Origin: Aegilops tauschii subsp. strangulata
Lineage: Eukaryota > Streptophyta > Magnoliopsida > Poales > Poaceae
Direction of reading: 5' to 3'
NCBI RefSeq assembly: GCF_002575655.3
Contig: NC_053041.3
Coordinates: forward strand, 121,054,318-121,118,317
Length of the DNA stretch: 64,000 nucleotides
Notes under the pieces: generated by a model
What the model was told of the DNA's origin: nothing
The model's input: the letters and a program-made list of their open reading frames with translations, nothing else
Database searches by the model: none
Part shown: positions 32,406 to 45,158 of the stretch, one piece after another
How positions within the stretch are numbered: position 1 is the first letter of the stretch
How the letters are laid out: every line of letters starts with the position of its first letter
Program-made: the position numbers and the translations under genes

Positions 32406-33512
32406 CACTACAAAAAAAATACACTTCCGTGATGATACGTGTTTGTCACAGTAGGTCACGTTTTCTGTCATGCATGTACATCCATGACAATTTTATGACA
32501 GAATCAAGATAGTCATACCTGTGCTGTCGTAGAAGTGTTCCATGACATTACCAAAATTATCATCATGGAAGTGTCCACTTCCATGACGTTAAGCTATCTG
32601 GTCCGGTTTTGGATCCGATAACCCGTTAACAGCCCGGACCAATGGGGATTTTCCACGTGTAAATTTCTGATTGGCTCACAGAAACACGTGTCAGCTCTGC
32701 GTTGCCATAGGTGTCACTCATCCAATGGGCGAGATGCGCCTATAATATGTTGACACGTGGACCGGCCCAAAAGTGGCCCATAAAGTTTAAATGGGCCGGC
32801 CCAACTAAAGGCCCGCAAGATTTTTCGGACCATAATGGGCCGGCCCAGCTAAAGGCCCACGAGATTTTGCGGACAATAATGGGCTGGCCCAACTAAAGGC
32901 CCACAAGATTTTGCGGTCCATAATGGGCCGGCGCAGGTAAAGGCCCACAAGATTTTTGCGGGCCATAACGTGCCAGCCCAGGTGAAGGCCCACAAGATTT
33001 TTGTGGTCCATAATGGGCCGGCCCAGCTAAAGGCCCACGAGATTTCGCCGACATTAATGGGTCAGCCCAGCCGTAGGCCCACAAGATTTTGAGGACCCTA
33101 GTAGGCCGGCCCATTAACTGGCTGCCATATTTTGGGCTAAATGCCGGCCCATATTTCATCCGGTCCATTAATGGCCTGCCACATTCCGGGCCTAACAATG
33201 GCCCATATGAGATCCGGCCCGTTAAAAGCCTACCACATTCTGGGCCAAATTACGGCCCAGACCGGGTCCGACCCTTTAAGAGGATTTGGGCTAAATTATG
33301 GCCCATATCAGATTCGGCCCATCAACTGAACGCTATGCTTTTGGGCCCACTTGCTAAAGGCTCATTTAGTAATTCGGCCTGATATTAGTTTCGGGCTGTT
33401 AAGGGCCCGTTTAACATTTCGGCCCTATATTAATTTCGGCCTGTTAAAAGCCCATCATATAGTTGGGCCTAACTTCGGCCCGGTTTGCATCCGGCCTGCT
33501 CGCAGCCGATAA
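32406..33512 (+). mobile_element. CACTA-type left end A with GGCCC array
   Basis: Starts CACTACAAAAAAAATACAC; caa just before it would be a 3-bp target duplication. The first 350 bases match those of copies B (33513) and D (54333), but lack about 69 bases present there around cgcgcgtcatagaagtgc. It is then cut by copy B at 33513. A remainder might be the gene fragment at 42078-42900 (inference). Confidence 0.75.
32762..33505. repeat. GGCCC/GGGCC motif array of copy A
   Basis: Irregular repeats of gggccggcccagctaaaggcccacaagatttt units in the first half and of wider-spaced ggcccattaa/ggcccatat motifs in the second. See the equivalents in copies B and D. Confidence 0.85.
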
Positions 33513-33941
33513 CACTACAAAAAAATACACTTCCGTGATGATACGTGTTTGTCACAGTAGGTCACATTTTCTGTCATGCATGTACATCCATGACAAATTT
33601 ATGACAGAATCAAGATAGTCATACATGTGCTGTCGTAGAAGTGTTCCAAGACATTACCAAAATTATCATCACGGAAGTGTCCACTTCCATGACGATTAAT
33701 CGCGCGTCATAGAAGTGCTTTCGTCAAGGGTGACCGACACGTGGCATCCACCGTAACGGAACACCGTTAAGCTATCGGGTCCGTTTTTGGATCCGATAAC
33801 CCGTTAACAGCCCCCACCAATGGGGATTTTCCACGTGTAAAATCATCATTGGCTGGAGGAAACACGTGTCGGCTCACCGTTGGGATAGATGTCATCCACT
33901 CATTGGACCCAAAGCGCCTATGATACGTCGACACGTGGCAC

Positions 33942-34825
33942 GGCCCAACAGAGGCCCATATAGGTTAAAAAGGCCGGCCCAGTCAAAGGCCCATAGTACT
34001 TACTCAGGTACTAGTGGGCTAGCCCAATAACGGCCTGCTTAATAAAGGCCCATTTACGGCCCGAAGCCAGATCGGGCCCGTTAATTGTTCGCCGAATATT
34101 TGGGCCCATTTACGGCCCGAAGCCAGATCTGGCCCGTTAATTGTTCGCCGAATATTTGGGCCCAATTACAGCCCAGTGACTTTTGGCCTGTTAGAGGCCC
34201 GATGTAGACATGGGCCCATTTCAGCCCGGTGTGACTTTCGGCCTGGGAATGGCTCGTGCTGCCCATGGGCCATATATGGTCCGATGGGACATCAGGCCCA
34301 CTAACGGCCCGTGATAAAGGTGGCAACAGTTAAGCCAACGTGACTTTGTGGCTGTTAAAGGCCTGTCGCATAATTCGGCCCGTTGATGTCTGTACTAAGC
34401 TTTCGACCTCTTAAAGGACCATGATATTAGTGGGCCAACTAAGGCCCGAGATATGTTTCGGCCTGGTAACTGCCCGTGATATAACTGGGCCCAAAAAGGC
34501 CCGGTCTACATTTCAGCCTGCTGAAATCCCGTCGACGACTAGTGAAAATTGAGGCCCAATATGCATTTCGGCCTGCTAAAGGCCCATGGTTTCATCTGGG
34601 CCGTAACAGGCCAGTACAATATTCAGCCTGTTAATGGCCCAACGCTACCTGGGCCAAACTAAGCGCTGGGTCCACAAAAGGCCCAACTAAAATATAGGCC
34701 AGTGTAAGTTGTGGGCCTCACGCAAAGTGTGAAGGCCACAATCATTCGGGCCCAAGAAAGATGCATGCCGGCCCAATTGTGGCCCGCTAAACACCAGGCC
34801 CATTAGCGGCGAATGTTTTGGCCCG
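33942..34825. repeat. GGCCC/GGGCC motif array of copy B
   Basis: Dozens of ggcccattta, cggcccg, tgggccc cores in both orientations over 0.9 kb at irregular 15-45 base spacing, including a near-exact tandem duplication at about 34045-34165. Confidence 0.85.
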
Positions 34826-35136
34826 GTCGACTACATCTGATTTTTTCCAGATAGCGAATGATGGCAGTAACTAGTAGGAATTAAGAACAAACCTACTCTA
34901 TACAATAAAGAAATTATGGCATAGTAACTAAGAATAAACCTACACTATACAATAAAGGATTTATGGTATATTACATCCACTGGGCATCGAAGTTCGCCAC
35001 CAGTGATCAAAAAGCGCAACGAAGAAGCAGATTACAAAAATTGGGCACCATTGCAGCGTAACAAAATAAGACTGAACGAGACCACTTCCAAGACAGTTCA
35101 AGAAAGGTTAGCCTTGCGAGGGAACTGCTGCGCAAG
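34826..35136. other. AT-rich spacer between array and gene in copy B
   Basis: No gene seen. Contains a duplicated aaacctac(a/t)ctatacaataaag block (34890-34970) and the family-conserved gggcatcgaagttcgccaccag at about 34982, also present in copy D near 55607. Confidence 0.6.
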
Positions 35137-38100
35137 CTACTGAGCAAGGCTGTAAGACCGGCCTAGCATGTTGCTCATAGCTTCCAGGTGTAGCTGTTTA
35201 GCGATGAGGTTCTCATTGGTGTTCTCCGCAATCTTTCTTTGAGATAGGACTTCAAGTCAAAGTTGAGCTGCAGAATGCCTTTCTGCTAGAACTTGGGACT
35301 GAAGAAGTTGAACTGATTCAGACAACGAATTCTGTGAGCTTGTCTGACTGCTAGTCTCAAGTAACTTGAACACTGCATCAAGACAAGACTTTGGGGTTGT
35401 CTCGCTATCTTCAAGATGTTTTGCCTTCTTTGCTACAATATATGTTGGGTTTGTCTCACAGCTTGAGCAGACTTGTGCATGCCAACAGGCATATCACCCT
35501 GAAACAAAGCAGAGAGATGGCAGGTTTTGCACGTGTATAAACAAAGATGATAACTGTGATGTCAATTCCATCCAATTTCAAATTAGAAAATAAAGAGTAA
35601 GTTCAAAATATCAATAGCATAATTTGGCATTGTTCATAATGCGGGGAGCTTCACCACACTACTGGATTACCATGTCAACATAACAAGCATAGATGAAGGG
35701 CAATGAAAATCATTGTATCTATTTTTGTTAATGTGCATGGCAGGTTGTTCATATCATCAGCCACATCAGTAAGATAAAACAGGAGATGACAAGGTGCAAA
35801 CGTGGGCTGCTTCACCACACACTGGATTACAGATCCACAAAAACAATCATACATATAGGGAGTATTGAGTAATGTGCATGGTATGAATAAGGAATATGGT
35901 TTTACAAGTAAAACTTAGAACTTACGGTTCTTGCAAACATGCATTTTGGTAGAAACAACAAACTAAACAGCAGTAAACGATAGGGAGTATGAGCAAATTA
36001 AACAGCAGTTGAGGATAAAGGCTTTAGAAGGACTGACTTACATTAACAGTTAACACCGGCTTTATAATGCCCTTCTCCATGTCAAGGGAAGGATAACTCA
36101 AGAATTTCAGCACATAATCTTCTTCATAAGCATTGCATGTACTCTACATTTTGTAGAGAGTAATTATAGATATGATAATACTGGAAGGGATAGAGGATAA
36201 TCAAGATAAGATGCAGATTGATGCTACATAATCAACTACCAATCCCTGGAAGTACAAGCATTACAGGACAAAATGTACTGACAAGAGCAATGGGCTACAC
36301 TTCTGCACTAGCATTGTCTATGTATTCTACTTTTTGGTAAGATTAAATATAGATCTGATCTTTTTTAGTAAATGGCGGGCGAGGGAGATAAGATGCAGAA
36401 TGCTACACAATGAACCAATCGCTCTTCCCATAATACAAGAGTGTTTTGAACACTAGTGTACTATACAAAACGTTCTTATATTATGGGACGGAGGGAGTAG
36501 CTATTAATGTAAGTACAGTGATAGACGACGTTCAGTCCTTACAAGAGGACTGCAGAGCTAAACCTCTTCAAAAGCATTGGGTTGATTCTAAATTTATGTA
36601 AGAGTCCATACGGATCTTATAATGTCCACCAAATGGATGATAACGAGGCTAACATGTGCAGTGATGCTACATAATCAAGCAACTATGAAAGTAAGTATGG
36701 TCATACAGGGCAAGAGGTACTCACAAGAGCAATGCAGTGTGTAGTATTGTTGCGAGATTCTGTGGTCCCTTGAGAATGAATGTTCTTCTGTTAACAGTTT
36801 TCATACAAGTGAGACGTTAAGGCAAATGCAGAAATGTAGTTCAAATTGTGATGTGATATCATAGATAGTACCTTACGCTGCAGCCGAGACCAATGTGTAA
36901 GAAGATTATTCTAGTCAGCGTCAGATAAATGTAGGACCGAAAAATTTATAGAAATTTCGTTTAGAGGCTTGCCATCGAAGTGCGCTTGCCTTAGGTAGGA
37001 ACGATACTTCATCAATGAGTGCTTGAAAAGCGCAACCAACCCTTGGTCGTCTTCACAATCCAGTTTGGTCCCCGCCTATTTAAAAGAATGAAATCTTGTG
37101 TCTTCTGTCAGCAGAAACATATGCAGTAATGACCATGAATAACATTAGTACATTACTTACGCATAAGTTGCGGAGGAAGACTGGAAATTGGTCTGTGTCT
37201 GCGGTATAATCTTTCCATGAAGGAAAGATGCGCACAAAGTTCCTCACAACAATATAAGCTTTGTCTTCTAAACTGGGAAGAATTGGAACAGGGGTCCTAT
37301 TTGCTGCAATTGGGGCTCTCTCTGGTTCGAAAAGGGATTTGGCAACTGGATTTGGTGTACTCTTTGCTGGAATGGGGGTTTTGCGTCATAGAGCTGGTGC
37401 TATGTCAACTGGCATAATCATAATGTTTGCTGCAGTTGGGGTTTGCTGAGTTGGGGCATCAGAAATGACCAGTGTAGTAGGGCTAGAGTCTGCTAGAGTT
37501 GGGGTGTTTTGTGGGTCAGGTGATATTGCAACTACACCTAATGGGCTATTTGATTTATCAGGTGCCACTACCTTTTTCAAATACTTTGCTTGTGCTCCTC
37601 CACGATCAGCAATCGCCCTATTCCTTTTGACCATCTGATACACAAGAACAACATTTGAATGAATAAATATGGTATGATGACAGATGGAATATGTACTGAA
37701 AATGGATAGGCAGGGCGTATTCACATACACGATGTGTAAACTAAGCTAATGGCAGTTCAACAAAGTAGAAGCAATTGAAAGCATCAGTTGCAAGATATGT
37801 GCGACAAACATAACCTTGGAAAGTTAGAGCAAGCACCTTGATGGGTGAATAAGATAGGGCATCTTCCTCTGACTCCTCCACTAGGGAGCTACATTGACTT
37901 AGGTCTCCCTCTAGCTCAGAATCACTGAGCATGAATCTGTAGGTGGAGAGCGTTTGCATTGCATTGCATCCAGACTTGATTTCAGTCCCTTGATGCCAAG
38001 TTTGACTGCGATGACATTGTTCTGCTTTATTCTTTTCATGCGCGCAAGCTCATAATCATTATGATGCTGTTCAGAATCTGAGATTCATGAAAACATAAAA
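35137..38100 (-). pseudogene. Transposase_24-type gene of element B, decayed
   Basis: Exons inferred on the minus strand: about 38085-37837 (DYELARMKRIKQNNVIAVKLG, then a shift), 37634-37161 (158 codons, TGA at 37388-37386; NFVRIFPSWKDYTADTDQFP), 37075-36872 (KYRSYLRQAHFDGKP; a TAG replaces Trp in DAD*NNLLTHW), 36787-36725, about 36134-36042, and 35498-35137 (coiled-coil C-terminus LLETSSQTSSQNSLSESVQL with one TGA and a shift). Splice sites and phases match those of copy D. The family is the plant En/Spm accessory protein with the KKNR..TTGSR block. At least five breaks make it non-functional. Confidence 0.75.
36418..36501. mobile_element. Stowaway MITE (Athos-like), left end eroded
   Basis: The right end reads cgttcttatattatgggacggagggagta, and the left half (cccataatacaagagtgttttg) is its inverse, giving an ~84-bp foldback. 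Intronic in the decayed gene. Name recalled from wheat MITEs, not checked. Confidence 0.8.
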
Positions 38101-38124
38101 AGTAGTCAGATCATCTATGGAATG

Positions 38125-38797
38125 TGTCGGGGATATACCCCGCGGCGTAAACCGGCCGGAAGTATAACCCGGCCGGACTTAGCAGTTTATTTGAGACCCC
38201 GCTAACACTTGGCGATTCACCGGCGGCCCGCACAGACCAGACGGTTTACAAGCAACCTGACTGAACATTATGATTCACTGGTAACCCGGCGGGCGGGACA
38301 AATGGTGACAAGGCCCAAGGCCCAGAAGGCCGGCTCATGTTATGGTGGGCCAGTTTAAGAGGAAAGTCATGAGGAATATTTACCTTACAAGGAGTTAAGA
38401 CCAGGACTTGTATCCGGTTTGTATTAGAGATAGACTAGTCCTAATCCTAGTAGGACCCCACATGTAACCCGCCCCTTCAACTTATATAAGGAGGGGCTGG
38501 GCTCCCCAAAGAGGGACAAGAGACAAGCAAGAAGAAACAACCCCTAGGGCTAGACACAAAGAGCCGGTTTACCGGCAACTCCCTCGTGATCATAATGAGA
38601 CCTAGCCTCAAACAGCATGTAGGGTTGTTACCGGATGATGTTTCCCGGGACCCGAAGCTATCTAAACCCTTGTCTTGTGCGTTGATCCGCCCTGCGTCTC
38701 TCATTCCCAATCAACCCCTCTCAAGCTACTACATAGATGCGCTGGCCTCACGACTAAGTCCTCACCCTAGGACATCTGCCGTGACAATTCCACGACA
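38125..38797 (+). mobile_element. Solo LTR (673 bp) with perfect 5-bp target duplication
   Basis: Begins TGTCGGGGATATACCCC and ends TTCCACGACA. gaatg lies at 38120-38124 and again at 38798-38802. A TATA-like cttatataagg occurs at 38480. The TGTCGGGG start is common in Gypsy LTRs. Orientation is assigned from the TATA box. No internal region is present, so it arose by LTR-LTR recombination in an upstream intron of the element B gene. Confidence 0.92.
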
Positions 38798-38802
38798 GAA
38801 TG

Positions 38803-40299
38803 CATTGCGGATTCAACTCGAAGAGTGTCTCCCTATAAACCCCTGCATATGCAAAGTTCACCCCAACCATGCTGACCAGACCACACACAGAAATACAAAC
38901 CCCTTATGTCTCTATAACAGGTAGACACACATTTCAAAACTGAAGTAGGAACATTAGAATCATATGAAATTCGCATTTGAACAAATAAACTAAGGAATTA
39001 TGAGTGGCATAATGTTTAGCTTCAAGGGTGGAGTGTTGGTAGTGCGACACAAAGCAAGTAGGCAGATTGTATTCCATGTAAAAGATCGAAGCCTATGTAA
39101 AAGCTGGAAATGACACTTTCTTTCTATACAATGCAGTGTTCGTTGCCCACACATGATGGAAGAGATCACATAGAGAAATACTATTCACTCATGTCTACGA
39201 TTGCAGTATTTAGAAATAGGGTGGTCCACCCTAAAAGAATATTGACAATAAATATGACAAGGCAAGCATAGATGTAGTAAATCAATCATTTACTTGTGAG
39301 CTTACTAGGACAAGTATGCAGAATTGTAACTGCAGTAAGAGACCGTCCAAAATCTGGATCAAGAAGTTTGTCTAGCACTTATTGTTTGCAACTAATCGAC
39401 ATGAATAATTGGATATTATATCGAATGAGTAAGAAAGACAAGTAAAATTTTCAACAAACCTGGCTTGTAGTAGTAATCTGGGTCAATGTCACTACGACCA
39501 ACAATCCAAAATGACTAGTGTCTGTTCCTAGTGCCGGAATTTTGCAAACCCTGTGAACTTTACAGGTACTAAAGATTACCGAAATACATCTGAACCATTA
39601 AGTGTAGGTAGCACTGAGCACACAACAAACCCTAATGACAGTCCTGCCTAATGAGTAATGAATCAATTAGAAAATGGGTGATGAGGAGTGGCTGCTGAGT
39701 GTTGAGGACCTTTCTCAGCATAAATCGGGTTGGCTTAGTGGGTGTTGCATGCCTGAGCCCTGAACGGACTGGGAAGGTAGGCACGGCGGCGAGCCCAGGC
39801 AGCGGTGACGCTGTTGGGCGAGCGACTCCTGACCTCTTGTTAGTCCGGCGTCTCCTCCTAGAGTCATGCCGTCCGGGGACGGCAAGTCACCGGCGAGGCA
39901 GGCGGCTGGGGGCGAGTAGAGATCGGAAGCGCACAGCAGAATAGAGGGGAATCAGGGCCTGGGACGACCAAAAATCCCAGGGTGGGCCGGCCCACCGTGG
40001 GCACCCTGTAGAGATGCACGACCGAGCGGCGAACATGCATTTTCGAAACTAATTTAGGAACATTTAGCTGACCAATTAAACGAATCTATTGTAATAATAT
40101 CAGATTCATATTTGAACAACTAAGCTTGTTTAGCTTGCTGGGTCGAGCAGTGCTATAATGACACGAAGCACGTATTCTGATCGTATAGTGATCATAAAAG
40201 GGGGAAACCGGAGAAATGATATTTAGCAGCCATTGTTTGCTTCGAACTAAGAACTAAATTCTAAGAGCTGAAAAGAAAGTAGAGTAACCAAGTTAAGAT
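38803..40299. other. Intron-like region of element B
   Basis: Mostly AT-rich with no recognisable coding. 39690-39990 is a GC-rich patch with a ggtgggccggcccacc palindrome at 39971; it may be a former 5' exon or leader, but I cannot support a gene. Confidence 0.4.
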
Positions 40300-40605
40300 C
40301 TATTTTCTGGTTGAGATCAAAAAGGTGAGGAGATATGAAGTACCACCTCTCTTGCGGCGCCGTGTAGGCATTGGGGGTGCGATGGTTGTCGGTGGCGTTG
40401 AAGCATATCTGCGACGGTAGATGGGTGCATCGGGGGATAAGTCCCATTGCGGGGGAAGAGAAGGTCGGGTGAGCGGCCCTGACAAAGAGGACGACGGCGC
40501 CGATGAAGCGAGAGGACGTGATGCAAGGCTCTTGGTCCGTCGCCGTGGATGAGAAACGTCCATCTCTAGCAGTGGACGACGCGGTCTTGGTAGGCGCTCC
40601 GGCAT
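40300..40605 (-). CDS. Possible 5' coding exon of element B gene (basic, Pro/Ser-rich)
   Basis: A minus-strand ATG frame (MPERLPRPRRPLLEM...) gives a basic, Pro/Ser/Arg-rich peptide and could splice out at a GTGGTACT donor after RRRKRG near 40350. Its place upstream of the decayed gene and its N-terminal style suit a first exon, but composition alone could keep it open. A simple (gatggatgtggtggag) repeat lies just upstream at 40610-40680. Confidence 0.3.
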   Translation of the reverse strand: MPERLPRPRRPLLEMDVSHPRRRTKSLASRPLASSAPSSSLSGPLTRPSLPPQWDLSPDAPIYRRRYASTPPTTIAPPMPTRRRKRGGTSYLLTFLISTRK

Positions 40606-42077
40606 GGTGGAGGACGGTGGCGATGGATGTGGTGGAGGACGGCGGTGATGGATGTGGTGGAGGATGGCGGCGATGGATGGGGTGGCGGACGGAGGCTGGT
40701 GTGGGGATGGTGTTCTAGTGCAGACGGTGTATGAATGGGAAAATGGAGGGAGAGGTACGGGGAACCATGTTTTTGGGATGCGCCTGTCTGAAATATGGGA
40801 AAGTTACGAACTTAGCCCCCGTTTAAAATTTGGACGTCTCGTCGGTTGGGGATACGACGGTAATCTCGCATCTCGCCAATATTTGCCCAAAGCGATTTCG
40901 GGCTAGGAGAGGGTGGTTGGCGCCCATGGTTGGCGTCCACGGTGTATGAACGGAGCTGACAGGTATGGCAGTTGTGTCACGTCTGAGTGAAGTTACAAAC
41001 CTGCCCCTATTGAAAATATTTGCCTACATCGATTTCGGCCGAGTCGAGTTTGTTTTGCCACCCACCATGTATGAATGGGGAAATGGAGGGAGAAACAGAG
41101 GTCTTTCGGACGAGCTTGAATCAAATGTGTTTTGCCGCCCATGTTTGGCACCCACCATGTTGGAATGGGCTCAGAGGCAGTCGCGTCACGTCTAATTGGA
41201 GTTACTATCCTACCACAGTTTAGAGAAGTGGAAATTGGGCCGATGGATTGTCCGTGTAATGGGTAGACAGTAATTTCCATCTCCCAAACACTTGGCTTCG
41301 GGCAGCCGACGTGGGAGTGGACATTTCGTCGCTTCTTTCGAATTTTGGGACAATAAGCATCCACGTTTACCCTGGCAACTAAATTCGAATCCATTTTGTA
41401 TTCCTATACGAATCTTTATAAATCATTCTATGTGTTTTATATATCTTCAAAAGGACAACAAAGATGTATTCCACTATCATATAAGAATATGATTTACAAA
41501 TGCCGATACTCAGATTTAGAAGCTAGAATCCAGTTTAAGGTGAATTCGAAAATTTGGAACACTTCATGTCCAACTCAAATGTCACACGCAGCATAATGTG
41601 TACTCCCATTTAGATATGTACACAAGCGATGTATCAAGATTGAAATACCGAGTCAATCAACCAAGAATGTACAGAACTAGCAGACATATAAACACTTATA
41701 GAGTATATGGATCAATAATATCAACTAACATACATAAGCAAGGCCGCTGTACTTTTCGTTGCTACAATAGCATCCCTTTTTTAGCCATTCTACTACAACA
41801 TCTTGGCCCTTTCCGATGCGTGCGACTTATGGTCCATCTATACTACTATTATTGCTGAATGCACATTCAGCCCGATTGGCATATTTGTAGGTCTGGCACA
41901 GCAATCAAAATGAAATGTCTCCGAGTCTTATCAATTAATACAGACTTGTGCTCAAATAAAATTACAAACCAAGAAACAAAAAACAAAAAACAATTATTAC
42001 ATGATCTCTAAAACAAATGGTTTGATTGTTTACATGAACAAACAACACAAAGGTTATTCAACAATGGAAAGAACATT
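40606..42077. other. No gene recognised; dispersed short repeats
   Basis: 40730-41180 holds four diverged copies of an (c)accatgtatgaatgggaaaatgg block (near 40727, 40948, 41066, 41152), perhaps promoter repeats of element B. 41400-42077 is AT-rich and featureless to me. Confidence 0.5.
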
Positions 42078-42900
42078 TCACCTATGATTTACCAAGTGGG
42101 AATTTAATTTCCTTTTTTCCTTCAGGACCTTAACAATGTGGTCAGTCTTAGCTTGCTTCGTTTTGAAATCCACCAAATATTTAATGGTTGTCTTGAGTAC
42201 TGCTACTGATTGTGCTGTTTGGTTCCTCAACATGTCAACTTCATCTCTAAGTGCAGAAGCAGAATCTCTTTCTACCACTAGTTTAGCCTCTAGAGCATCA
42301 GTAGTTGGCAATTCCTAATGCACGATTGGGCTGGTGCCACTTCTGTGGGATGATACAACGTCCATGGGGACCTCACTCTTTGATCTTGGGCTAACCTGTT
42401 TTGCCATTAAAGTTCCAATTGGATTCAGAAAAGTTGAAGTTAGCAAAACATCACAACTGGGAATTATAACAGCAAACTAGTTAAACAAACAAGGAATTAA
42501 AGAGTTTCAATTCGATGATGAAAAGTAGTTATTAACATCATTGTAACCCGTTGTTGCAGCAACAAAGCAGTTAAACAAACAAGTAGCTATTTAAGTTCAG
42601 GCAAACAGGTAATTCTTAACAGTAAGCATCAAACACATAGATAGGCGCAGTTTATAATAGGATTAACAGGCTGTGGCATTATGTAATCAGTAGCAAACTA
42701 AATTAAGCCAAGCAACGTAATTGAACAATTTTGCAATAAGTGGCTAACTAAAATTCCGAGAAGCAGGTAACTGAACTTACGCTAGTTCTTTGTACAGGCA
42801 CACTGCAACTTCTTTTTCGCTTACAAGGTTGTACGAAGGAGTCCATGGCATCAATTGCTTGGATACGCAGTCCCAATACTTCTTTCTTCCCACACTGCAT
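42078..42900 (-). pseudogene. Second partial copy of the Transposase_24-type gene (last two exons)
   Basis: The C-terminal exon (about 42407-42078) opens at an ATG (MAKQVSPRSKSEVP), has a TAG at 42317-42315, then a coiled coil (TDALEAKLVVERDSASALRD, VAVLKTTIKYLVDF) to a stop at 42078. The preceding exon (about 42898-42782) reads IQAIDAMDSFVQPCKRKRS and ends at a GTAAGT donor; it aligns with the penultimate exon of copy D and with 49735-49870. No other exons are present. Confidence 0.6.
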
Positions 42901-43472
42901 TGGTAAGTCGAATGGTTAATCTGATAATATGGTGCGTCCTTGATATGTTATATGAGGACGTGTAGTCAGACTAGTTGTAGCCACACACATCACACTGGCT
43001 TTTACTGTATATTTCATGCGATTACATTTGGCATATCGAGATCTAAGCAATCTACAATAGGATGAAAAGACTGGCATCCTTCACATTATTGGCGAACCCA
43101 GTTCATAGAAACAAGCAATTCAACCATTCTGTGGGTAAATCAAAAGCGCCACTGGAATATTTTTCACTACCCCTATCATACACGCAAAAAGGGGCGACGC
43201 CACCACAGGGGCTGGTATGGGCGGCCGCCTCGGGTGGCTCGAAAGTGCGCACCTACTTTGAGTAGTCCAGGTTGGCCCAGGCTAATTTTGTTCGTCCCAA
43301 CGCACGAGCAGGCAATGTAAAAAATGAAGAAAAATGTTTCAATTTGGATAGGCCAATAACATAAGTGCAAGGCAGGCCCTATAGCAGGCTCGCGGCCCAA
43401 ACGAGCGCCTCCCATCTTGATAGACAGCAGGAAAAATCCCAATTCATCCGCTCCAGCCTCCAGTATGGTTCG
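42901..43472. other. Unassigned sequence left of the non-autonomous LTR element
   Basis: No coding recognised. The sequence up to 43472 was contiguous with 48595 before insertion of the LTR element, as shown by its target duplication; it may be part of a hAT-like element whose right end is near 49680. Confidence 0.4.
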
Positions 43473-45131
43473 TGATACGTCTCCAACGTATCTATATTTT
43501 ATGAAGTATTCATGCTATTATATTATCTCTTTTGGATGTTTATGGGCTTTACTAAACACTTCTATATTATTTTTGGGACTAACCTATTAACCGGAGGCCC
43601 AGCCCAAATTGCTGTTTTGTTGCCTATTTTAGTGTTTCGAAGAAAAGGAATATCAAACGGAGTCCAAACGGAATGAAACCTTCGGGAGAGTTATTTTTGG
43701 AACGGAAGCAATCCAGGAGACTTGGAGTAGACGTCAGGGAAGCTTCGAGGAAGCCACGAGGCAGGGAGGCGCGCCCTACCCCCTGGGCGCGCGCCCCCGA
43801 CCCTCGTGGGCCCCTCGTGGCTCCCCTGACCGACTTGTTTCGCCTATATATATCCATATACCCTAAAAACATCAGGGAACAGAATAGATCGGGAGTTCCG
43901 CCGCCGCAAGCCTCTGTAGCCACCAAAAACCAATCGGGACCCTGTTCCAGCACCCTGCCGGAGGGGGGATCCCTCACCGGTGGCCATCTTCATCATCCTA
44001 GTGCTCTCCATGACGAGGAGGGAGTAGTTCACCCTCGGGGCTGAGGGTATGTACCAGTAGCTATGTGTTTGATCTCTCTCTCTCTACCTCTCTCTCTCTC
44101 TCTCGTGTTCTTGAGGTGGTACGATCTTGATGTATCGCGAGCTTTGCTATTATAGTTGGATCTTATGATGTTTCTCCCCCTCTACTCTCTTGTAATGGAT
44201 TGAGTTTTCCCTCTGAAGTTATCTTATCGGATTGAGTCTTTAAGGATTTGAGAACACTTGATGTATGTCTTGCATGTGCGTATCTGTGGTGACAATGGGA
44301 TATATATCACGTGATTCACTTGATGTATGTTTTGGTGATCAACTTGCGGGTTCTTCTCGCGAACTTATGCATAGGGATTGGCACACATTTTGGTCTTGAC
44401 TCTCCGGTAGAAACATTGGGGCACTCTTTGAAGTTCTTTGTGTTGGTTGAATAGATGAATCTGAGATTGTGTGATGCATATCGTATAATCATACCCACGG
44501 ATACTTGAGGTGACATTGGAGTATCTAGGTGACATTAGGGTTTTGGTTGATTTGTGTCTTAAGGTGTTATTCTAGTACGAACACTTTAATAGATCGATCC
44601 GAAAGAATAACTTTGAGGTGGTTTCGTACCCTACAATATTCTCTTCGTTTGTTCTCCGCTATTAGTGACTGTGGAGTGACTCTTTGTTGCATGTTGAGGG
44701 ATAGTTATATGATCCAATTATGTTATTATTGTTGGGAGAACTTGCACTAGTGAAATTATGAACCCTAGGCCTTGTTTCCTAGCATTGCAATACCGTTTAC
44801 GCTCACTTTTATCACTAGTTACCTTGATGTTTTTATATTTTTAGATTACAAAAACCTATATCTACCATCCATATTGCACTTGTATCACCATCTCTTCGCC
44901 GAACTAGTGCACCTATACAATTTACCATTGTATTGGGTGTGTTGGGGACACAAGAGACTCTTTGTTATTTGGTTGCAGGCTTGCTTGAGAGAGACCATCT
45001 TCATCCTATGCCTCCCACGGATTGATAAACCTTAGGTCATCCACTTGAGGGAAATTTGCTACTGTCCTACAAACCTCTGCACTTGGAGGCCCAACAACGT
45101 CTACAAGAAGAAGGTTGCGTAGTAGACATCA
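43473..45131 (+). repeat. 5' LTR of the non-autonomous element (1659 bp)
   Basis: TGATACGTCTCC start, ...GTAGACATCA end. TATA-like tatatatatccatat at 43846-43860. A (CT)n run lies at 44075-44105. Confidence 0.88.
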
Positions 45132-45140
45132 AGCAGTTTC

Positions 45141-45158
45141 TGGCGCCGTTGCCGGAGA
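45141..45158 (+). other. Primer-binding site, tRNA-Asp type
   Basis: tggcgccgttgccggaga, nine bases after the LTR, one mismatch from the site at 7278-7295. Confidence 0.85.

Larger units (their letters stand above)
33513..41400 (+). mobile_element. CACTA-type element B (left end, array, decayed gene); right limit uncertain
   Basis: Starts CACTACAAAAAAATACAC at 33513 with taa before it. Left end, array (to 34825), then a gene on the minus strand whose C-terminal exon is nearest the left end. Internal inverted copies of the terminus (tatcatcacggaagtg near 33667) repeat its cacttccgtgatgata. No right terminus is found; the limit given is only where family-like sequence fades. Confidence 0.65.

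Noticed and set aside
32711..33382. Frames of 60-101 aa rich in GPxxxxGPAQ
   Set aside because: Translations of the GGCCC motif array.
43624..44044. 117-123 aa frames
   Set aside because: Inside an LTR and repeated almost identically at 47027-47501; no coding evidence.
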